From positions 119,845,784 through 119,909,783 of the forward strand of contig NC_072893.1 in NCBI RefSeq assembly GCF_027943255.1: a stretch of DNA of 64,000 bases, written 5' to 3'. Every line of letters starts with the position of its first letter. Within the stretch, counting starts at the first letter, position 1. The translations under genes were made by a program, and so were the position numbers. Below the pieces are notes generated by a model. That model saw nothing but the letters and a program-made list of their open reading frames with translations, did no database searches and had not been told where the DNA came from. Of the stretch, positions 54,540-62,119 are shown one piece after another. This DNA comes from Anastrepha obliqua (taxonomy: Eukaryota; Arthropoda; Insecta; Diptera; Tephritidae).

Positions 54540-55259
54540 AATATTAGCTGAATTACTTACAAAAGGATTCGACTTAGGTTTAGGAATTAAACTTAGAAAA
54601 CTTTAACAGACGACGACTACTTGCAATTTTGGGCGAATTAAGCAAACTGGGTGTTCTTATCCATATAAACAAAGTCGAGAACTAAAAAAAAAATTAAAAT
54701 TCAAAAGACCGCCTGCAAAAAAAATGTTTCAAAAATCAGCCCGACTTTTGAGCAACTCTGGACTTACGCTCTTGCAACATAATTCAGAGGGCGGTAAATA
54801 CTCTAAATATTTTACAAATATGTAAAGTTTTTGATGAAGATTATTGATTTTTTTTTATTAAGTTTGCTTAAAGTTTGAAACTTTGATTTGTATGGCTTTT
54901 GTGAAAATCAACTAGATTTTCATAAAAAAATTGTTAAAATTAAATGGAAGACGAATAAATTGTGAAAACTTGTCAATAAATATTTAATACTGTGCTGGTG
55001 TAGTGCAACGGTTAAAAATCTGGGGGTCATTGAATTTGAATGGAGGAGGCAAATGCTCCAGCGTTGAAAATAGTAGAAGCGGCCTCCACTGGTTGTGTAT
55101 TGATATTTCTTATTAGCATTGGCTTGCACAGAAAAGAAACGACTGGCGTCCGACCAAAGTCGGCAGATGATTACTGCGACCATAAAACCAAACACAATTT
55201 TTATATTTATATTTATTACAAAATTTTTATTTTTAATAATTTTATAAGAATTTTTCTCT
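54540..55259. other. no gene seen
   Basis: AT-rich sequence continuing the kelch downstream flank. GGTGTAGTGCAACGGTTAAA near 54998 is tRNA-like and might be the head of a SINE-like copy. Confidence 0.4.
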
Positions 55260-55400
55260 TTAAGAATTTCCTAATAACGTTCGCATCTCGGCAGGCAGTG
55301 TCAAAAACTCCGAGTGCATTTCTGCCACGAAAAAACTCCTCGTAAAAAGTCATCTGCTGTAAGTCAATTCTATTTGTGAAACAGCTTCGAATGACCAAAA
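55260..55400 (+). repeat. SINE-like element, copy 3
   Basis: CGGCAGGCAGTGTCAAAAAC, CATTTCTGCCACGAAAAAAC, TCCTCGTAAAAAGTCATCTG and CTATTTGTGAAACAG parallel the copy at 48905-49066. Confidence 0.55.
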
Positions 55401-55470
55401 TTTATTTACAAGTACAAAAGCAGCCAACTAAAGCGAAGAACAAAACCTGTTCGTGACTGGAAGCCCAAAA

Positions 55471-56208
55471 TTAATTCCAAAAGGTAGGGTCACAAAATCG
55501 AAATTTTTTTTCTTCACTCATCTTTTAGTAAATCATTTCAAGAATGTTGTGTCAAAATTTTAAGTGGATCGGAGCAGAACTCTCAAAGTTATAGCCTTTG
55601 TAGGCACTCTACCTCGAATGCGGAGCATCGATAATTTCTCAGAGTCATTTTTTCAAACGCGTTTTTCCCGAAACGACTTCTTAAAAGTCGGTGCCAATCA
55701 CAACTCCGAAACTATTCAACCGATTCTTTTCAAATTTGGCACACGTTTTCTAAATCAAAAATACCTCCCCCCTACACTGTTTTTTTTTTTATTTTTTGTT
55801 TTTAAAGGTTGTTTTTCACTTACAAATATGGCGAAATTTTTCTCCAAAAATGCTCGTTTTACGTTTTTTTGCCACCAAAACTACAAAAATGAAAAAAGAA
55901 AAATTTTATTAATGTAGGGGGGAGCATTACGTCATACTTTGACTGAAAAATTCGACTTTTTTAGTTTCAGATGATTCTACGACGAATGCCGATTGGCACC
56001 GCAGAGCACCTCTCGAAAAACATATCTCCAAAAAAACTCTGTCATGGGCTTATTTGTCAATATTTTATTATTAATATTTTTTAAAAACTTATTGAAAAGA
56101 TGTACAATAACATGTAACTGATTTTATTAAAGTATCTTAAGCCATATTTCTGTAAAAAATCCACAAAAAAAGTGTTTTTTTTAGCGCTAAACCCTACCTC
56201 CCCCTTAA
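55471..56208. mobile_element. candidate third TTAA MITE, about 730 bp
   Basis: TTAA at 55471-55474 and 56205-56208 surrounds partly decayed inverted ends: AGGTAGGGT at 55482-55490 and ACCCTACCT at 56191-56199. The interior carries CAAACGCGTTTTTCCCGAAA (55654-55673), the motif shared with the 14.3 and 44.9 kb elements. Length is almost that of the 724-bp MITE. The left end is diverged, so the limits are tentative. Confidence 0.6.
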
Positions 56209-56229
56209 AAGATTCATCTCGGTCCAAAA

Positions 56230-57233
56230 ATGGAATTAAATCGTAAACATTTTCGTGCGATTATTTTTTACAACTTTCGACGCGATGAAGCTCCAGCAAG
56301 GACCAGTGTTTATCGATGGTATGGTGAATTCAATCGAGGTCGTAGTTCACTCCAAGACGAATTTCGTGAAGGTCGTCCAAAATCAGTTCTTGTTCCGAAA
56401 ACCATTGATGCTGTGCGCGAACTGATATTGCAAGATCGTCATGTGACCTATCGTGAGATTGAGACAATCCTAGGCATTAGTGGGACCAGCATACATTCCA
56501 TATTGTATAAACATTTGACTGTCAAAAAAATTTGTTCGCGTTGGATCCCACACAATTTGTCAATCGCTCAAAAAAGGCTAGTGTCGATTGGTCGAAGGAA
56601 ATGCTCAAAAAATACGATCGCGGGGCTTCGAAACACGTCTATGACATCGTGACAGGTAATGAATCATGGATTTATGCGCATGAGCCCGAAAGTAAACAGC
56701 AGTCGACTGTATGGGTGTTTCAAGATGAGCCAAATCCAACAAAAGTTGTTCGCGCACGAAGCACTTCCAAGCAAATGGTCGCCTGTTTTTTCGGAAAAAC
56801 TGGACATGTCGCAACCGTACCACTAGAACAACGCAGAACAGTAAATTCTGAGTGATACACAACCATTTTTTTGCCAGTTGTCTTCCAAGAAATTAGGAAA
56901 ACCAATCGCCAAAGACGGATCACTCTTCACCAGGACAATGCGAGCTCTCACACATCGGCTCAAACAACTGCATTTTTGAGCACCCAAAACATCTAATTAA
57001 TGGGTCATCCGCCGTATAGTCCTGACTTGGCACTGAATGACTTCTTTTTAGTCCCGTACGTAAAAAACAAACTGAGAGGTCAACGTTTTTCGACACCTGT
57101 AGAAGCGGTTGCGGCATTCAGAATGCATGTTTTGGAGGTACCTCATTCAGAGTGGCAAAAGCGCTTCGACAATTGGTTCAAACCCATGCAAAAGTATGTA
57201 GATCTTCATGGAGAATATTTTGAAAAAGAATAA
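56230..57233 (+). pseudogene. mariner transposase (SETMAR-like subtype), broken
   Basis: The N-terminus MELNRKHFRAIIFYNFRRDE is followed by TSVYRWYGEFNRGRSSLQDE, DRHVTYREIETILGISG and ICSRWIPHNLSIAQK. After shifts come VTGNESWIYAHEPESKQQST, VWVFQDEPNPTKV, ARSTSKQMVACFFGKTGHV, LHQDNASSHTSAQTTAF, PPYSPDLALNDFFLVPYVK and KYVDLHGEYFEKE before the stop at 57231. The first catalytic Asp (TGDESW) is Asn; the other two Asp are kept. Three or more frameshifts or stops break it. About ten residues are missing after RRDE relative to the usual family layout. GGCACCCCTCGTA at 57288-57300 looks like a 3' mariner end. The 5' end is replaced by the MITE flank. Confidence 0.87.
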
Positions 57234-57354
57234 AGTGATTTTCGATGATTAAAATTTGTTTTTGTTCTCTAATCCCGACATATAAAAGGCACCCCTCGTA
57301 ATAAGAGAAAATCTCAGATCAGACAGAGAAAGTTTGAGATTTGTATTTAGTTAA

Positions 57355-57460
57355 AGAGTTCCAAAAAGCCCCTCATAACACAACTATTTGTTCCTCGATT
57401 TTGGAGAAACCGAACTCGACCAAACAGCCAGTAAGGGATGTTTCCGCTCGAAATTGGCAT
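57355..57460 (+). repeat. SINE-like element, copy 4
   Basis: AAAAAGCCCCTCATAACACA, then CGAACTCGACCAAACAGCCA and a CGCTCGAAATTGG end. These are diverged forms of the blocks in the copies at 21595 and 48905. Confidence 0.45.
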
Positions 57461-57631
57461 AGGAGGTATGCTCTAGTGAACTTTCTTCTTAAAATTTTAT
57501 GTAAAATCCGAATCTGCAATATTGAGTGATTCTAATGAAGTATAGAATTGCATAAAGCTGGATGAAACCTTTGGAGAATAGGTAGGTAGTATGAAAAAAA
57601 TGTCAAAGAATCAAAAATCAAATCAATAAAA

Positions 57632-57730
57632 AAAGTCACTCATAAGAACCCATCTGACATTCCAAGGCGGTTGTGAAACAACATCAAGGCGCTTATTACA
57701 AAATCAGCCAACAAAGGATGTACGCGTACG
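57632..57730 (+). repeat. SINE-like element, copy 5
   Basis: AGTCACTCATAAGAACCCAT, GGTTGTGAAACAACATCAAG and CAGCCAACAAAGGATGTACG follow the same order as copy 1. Confidence 0.55.
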
Positions 57731-57899
57731 TGCTTTTATATTTATATAATTTATGGGAATTTCACTTTGATATCGCTATTTTTAATTAGTGCATACTCAT
57801 ATATGGCCACGCTGTTTTTAAAAATGAAACCTACTAACTTATGAAACCTAGCATAAAATGTCGAATATGCTTAAGGAAAAATAAATTACGTAAGTTTTT

Positions 57900-58660
57900 T
57901 TATTTTAGTAAATAAAATTAGCTGGCAACGCTACGCAAAATTGTAATGGTTAAACTACTGATATGTAAAAAAGATGTTGAAAAGCAATAGCATTGGACAG
58001 GCAAATAAAGATGTATGTGGTTTTTTTATTTCAGTTAAAAAAATCATCTGGCAATTCTATTCGAGATTGTTATACTTTAATGAGTACTATGATTCTGTGT
58101 AACCGGCAATTGGTTAATAAATAAAATAAATACTACTTTTTTTAACTAAAATGTAATTTTAGTATTTTTATTTTAGTTGAAAAAATAGTCTGGCAACCTT
58201 AATCATGGTTGTTATGTGCATACCGCAAATTACAAAACCACATCGTTAAAGGCATGAACAAAAGTTTATCAAATTTTTTGGATTTTGAGTGGTTGAAAAA
58301 ATCATCTGGCAACTCTATTCGAGACTATTTAATGAGTAAAGTGTTTAATTCTATGAAGCAAAAATTGGTCATAAAATAAAATTAGCAATAAATATTTGTA
58401 TTTTAGTAAAACAAAAATGGTCTGGCAACACTATTTAAGGTTGTTATAGATAAATATATGTATAGCGACCATTGTAAACTCACAGCATTAGGTACATAAA
58501 GGTTTATTAAATTTAATTTTAAGTACCTAAAAACTCATCTGACAACTCTATTCAAGGTTGCAGTACTTAAATGATATCATATCTACTAAATATATTCACT
58601 CGCTTGAAATCCATACACTAAGTTATTTTTTTTTAAGTATGGCAACACTGTACGTAATAT
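57900..58660. repeat. degenerate tandem array with CTGGCAAC core
   Basis: The core (T)CTGGCAAC with flanking TTTTAGT(A/T)-AAAAAAT and CTATTC-AGGTTGTTAT recurs at 57921, 58047, 58189, 58306, 58421, 58537 (CTGACAAC) and 58637. Spacing is about 100-142 bp, mostly 115-117. The copies are diverged but keep the order of blocks. Confidence 0.8.
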
Positions 58661-59159
58661 TTGCAACAAATTTTTTGTCTAAGCCGCGCTTAGAACTGCA
58701 CGATTTTATTTTATTGATATCCGCAATATTTAATTTATTTTTTTTTCCAAATTTAAGAGTTACCTAATAAATTCATATTTTAATATCGATTTCGATATAT
58801 AAAAATCAAAAAAGGCGAAATCGAAGTTAAGGTGGAAAAAATATAATATTATATTTTTACTCGTAAATACATCAGTTCCTTATCAAAGTTATAGTTGTAT
58901 CTTGAAGAAAATCATTTATAAATAAAGCATTTGAATACATTTTCGTTAAAGGACTATGTCGGAATTTATTTATTTAAAAATATTACGGTTCGAGCTCACC
59001 GACTTCCAATTAGTCCTCATTTTTAAAAACTCTTGGCTGCACCTGGTTGTATAAACATTTATTTATACATTTTGATACCATTAAGAGACCTCCAACTGAA
59101 AAATATTTACAGTCAACAGGAGATGTAGAGGTAATGGAGAAAATTGATGGGATTTAGGT
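58661..59159. other. no gene seen
   Basis: AT-rich sequence without supported features. Confidence 0.45.
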
Positions 59160-60335
59160 TGGCGCACTACCCCAGACTGTCGAAGAAGTCGGCTATCGTC
59201 TAATTGCCAAACCCGAACAATAAAAAGCAGTCTCTTTCTCTGAAAGGTCCGCACAACTTCTACAATAGAAATTAAATGGTAAACCTAGCTTTCCCGGATG
59301 TGTGGTGATCGTTCAATGACCGGTAAACACAGCAACGAGTGCCCGACACTTCCTGAGTATTATGTCTATTGTACTGGGGCTAAATGGTTTTCCAAATAGC
59401 ACCCGATGAAATGGAGATCCACCTCTTCAGTTAGGGGGATGCCAATGACTAGGTAAGAGGTCTCTCTGAGACCAATTCAGCAGCCTTCCTGGCAAGCCCA
59501 TCGGCAATTTCATTTCCCTCTATGCGCCTATGTCTTGGAACCCAGATCAGAGAAATCTCAATTGGGCACACAAGAGATTTGATCTGCTCCTTGCAGGAGT
59601 TGATCATTTTGGATCTGTATCATGGTGTCGTCAGAGTCTTGTTCACAGCCTGACTATCGAAAAAAATGTTGCCTTCAACGATTCCGCGTTCTCTAGGCAT
59701 TCTTCATGCCTGCAGGATCGTAAAGACCTTTGCCTGAAAAATGGCAGTTTTAAGGAAATAGATAAATTGCCTGATTTAGTGAAAACCCCTGCTCCGACTC
59801 CGGACTCCATCTTGAAAAACAGCGTCAGTGAAGACAGGGTACCAGCTTCGTTGCAGATTTTCTCCTCGTTCCGATCCTGCTTACTTGGACCCTCTAACTC
59901 CATTTTGCAGAGAGAGAAGAAGTTCACAGAAATGGGTCTAAGCTGCCTAAATATGCTACCATGTCCGTTGAGAGATTGCCTCCAGAGGCCAGTATCCTTT
60001 AACTTGACTGCACTTTGAGCAGCAAGGGAAATAACGTAAAAGAGCATGGGAAGTAAGTGCAATACAACATTCGGGGCAGCACTGAGACAAGTTATACATG
60101 CTCCGGTGATGGCAGTGTAAGCAGGCCTTTGAACTCTCCCTAGTTAAGTGATATTATATTCCAAAGAGGTTCTCACCAAACCAGGCAACCATATTTAAAA
60201 TCACATTGTACATCCAAAAAACGACGTGTGGCTTGAATCCTTATTTTTTGCCGAGGATAGATTTGCAGGAGTAGAAAGCTATACTGGCCCTCTATACCCG
60301 ATTTTCAATTTGTAGCTTCCAATGGAGTTTGAAAT
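59160..60335 (-). pseudogene. non-LTR ORF2 C-terminus: RT end, RNase H and zinc knuckle
   Basis: On the minus strand the order is LHWKLQIENRV, ASIAFYSCKSILGKK and GFKPHVVFWMY (end of RT), AAQSAVKLKDTGLWRQSLNG and HGSIFRQL (linker). RNase H begins near KMESGVGAGVFTKSGNLSIS and includes WVPRHRRIEGNEIADGLARK. The knuckle region reads RALVAVFTGH, KLGLPFNFYCRSCADLSEKE and TAFYCSGLAIRR. Stops and frameshifts are scattered. It is the best preserved of the antisense RNase H tails and resembles LOA/I-type elements. It sits tail-outward next to the LOA-like element starting near 60500. Confidence 0.85.
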
Positions 60336-60560
60336 CAGTCCAATATGTCTAAATACAAAGAAAGAAAATGTGGTTATTTAATTTTGGATGTCTGAAGTGT
60401 GGAAATTTATTTGTGGAACTTAGTTTGGGGAACTCATTTTGGATATTACTTTAACTCAATTTTTGCAGCTTCCATTGTGGATTTTACTTTTTATTTTTCA
60501 CAGTGTTATGAGATCGTAATGAGTATGTAGATGATGAGTAATGAGTATGTAGTATGTAGA
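60336..60560. other. spacer with short GATGAGTAATGAGTATGTAG repeat
   Basis: Copies of AATGAGTATGTAG occur at 60519-60560 just before the LOA-like element. They may mark its 5' junction. Confidence 0.45.
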
Positions 60561-60626
60561 TGATCCTTGTCATGTCGGTCTCCTTGCCGCGGGGATGAGG
60601 CTTAAGTGGGGAGTTAACCCCATTCT

Positions 60627-62105
60627 ATGGAGATTAACTTACCACGAACTAAGAGGGCAGCTCCACATAGGAATTGGGTATCCACTCAACCGCGGAACGG
60701 CGGAATTGGTGGCCACCCAAGTACTATGTGGAGAGTACCGTACCGACAACCTGGCAGGAGGTATAAAATGCATTTTTCTACAATGTGGAGGCTCAACAAG
60801 GATCTCTCTGCACGAGGTAACCCACTTCTGGGAAATCCTCCCGTCGAGCAATCGACGGCTCGGGCATCGGATGTGCAGGCCCGAACCCCACATTCCCCTA
60901 TGACCGGAACTGACACCCAGGGTTCCGGAGGAAGCGAACTACTAGTGGTGAAACATGGCACATTGGCTACGCCAATGGAGAGCCGAGTGAGTGTGAGTGA
61001 TACACCGGCGTCGAAACGATCTGAAGCAACTGAACAAGTTGTGGAGGATGTGGAGATGGCGGACAATCTCTCAGTAGACTCAGACGGATCTCTGGTACCG
61101 AGTAAGTCTTTGATAACGGTTAAACCTGGTGCGAATCAGGTAAGTACCGGTAAAAAGACCGAAGTTATTGGAGATTCGAACGCAGGTGTTGGTCTAACCG
61201 CAAGGCAGATCAAACGAAGGAGACAGAAGGCGAGGCAAGCCGAAGCACTAGCTAAGGCAAGGACTCAAGCTCCGTCAACTTCGACACCTGTAACGAAAAC
61301 GGGAAAGCGTGGCAGAACAGAGGATTCCTCTGTAGCGCTGCGCTCTTCCGGAAACGAAACGGGGTCTGTGCCAACGACAGGGAAGAGGAGAAAGGCAAAG
61401 AAGAGGAAAGTCGAGAGACGGAATTCGGAAATGCCTGCATCCTCGACCCAATCCAAGGCAGACAAACCTTTGCCTGACAAGGCAGAGGCTAAGGGACCTC
61501 AAATGTCGAATGACACTCTTCCGTCAACGTCTGGCGAATCATTCGCGAGAATGGCAGCAAAGGCAATGACGGTGGAGATACATACCGACAAACAAGATGG
61601 TCTACTGTCCAAAGGGCAACAAGACTATCTTGACAGCTATCTTTGGAAAGCTATCGGTGAGTCGAAAGACGCGCCGACGTTCGAGGGGAAAAGCGTGGTG
61701 GACGGCATCGTAAAGGTGCACTGTTCCAATGCTTTTTCCCGAGAATGGCTAGAAAAAGCTATAGCAAAGATTCCAGCCTGCGAAAACAGCAAGTTTATTC
61801 TTGTTGAGAGTAGCAAAGAAAGGCTGGTACGAGCGAGTGTCTGGATTCCGGGTCCTTCCTGTAATTCAGCAGAACTCCTCAAACGCATCCGTGTTCAGAA
61901 CAAGGATCTTGACACGACTCTCTGGAGAGTATACTCCTGCACCAGGCAGAAATCCGCTACCACTTCGGAGACGGGTTCCCACCTGGTACTGGGTATCGAT
62001 CTTGGGTCCCTCAAGGTGCTTAAGTCGAAGTACGGTTGCCGTCCTCACCTACATCTGGGGCGGATCCAGTTCCGCGTCCAGGATAAGGTGGAGGACAAAG
62101 CGTAA
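60627..62105 (+). CDS. LOA-like ORF1 protein (DUF4780-type)
   Basis: This is a 492-aa frame starting MEINLPRTKRAAPHRN. A later ATG at 60901 (MTGTDTQGSGG) is an alternative start that would give the usual acidic/basic linker first. The middle is rich in Ser, Thr, Lys and Arg, with nuclear-signal-like clusters (QIKRRRQKARQAEALAK, GKRRKAKKRKVERR). The C-terminal part, about 310-485, reads SFARMAAKAMTVEI, KGQQDYLDSYLWKAI, VKVHCSNAFSREWLEKAI, RASVWIPGPSCNSAELLKR and YSCTRQK. It resembles the single-domain ORF1 proteins of LOA-type elements (Pfam DUF4780 as I recall). No CCHC knuckle is seen. Its presumed role is RNA binding and particle formation. Confidence 0.85.
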   Translation: MEINLPRTKRAAPHRNWVSTQPRNGGIGGHPSTMWRVPYRQPGRRYKMHFSTMWRLNKDLSARGNPLLGNPPVEQSTARASDVQARTPHSPMTGTDTQGSGGSELLVVKHGTLATPMESRVSVSDTPASKRSEATEQVVEDVEMADNLSVDSDGSLVPSKSLITVKPGANQVSTGKKTEVIGDSNAGVGLTARQIKRRRQKARQAEALAKARTQAPSTSTPVTKTGKRGRTEDSSVALRSSGNETGSVPTTGKRRKAKKRKVERRNSEMPASSTQSKADKPLPDKAEAKGPQMSNDTLPSTSGESFARMAAKAMTVEIHTDKQDGLLSKGQQDYLDSYLWKAIGESKDAPTFEGKSVVDGIVKVHCSNAFSREWLEKAIAKIPACENSKFILVESSKERLVRASVWIPGPSCNSAELLKRIRVQNKDLDTTLWRVYSCTRQKSATTSETGSHLVLGIDLGSLKVLKSKYGCRPHLHLGRIQFRVQDKVEDKA

Positions 62106-62119
62106 ATATACTCAGTCTC

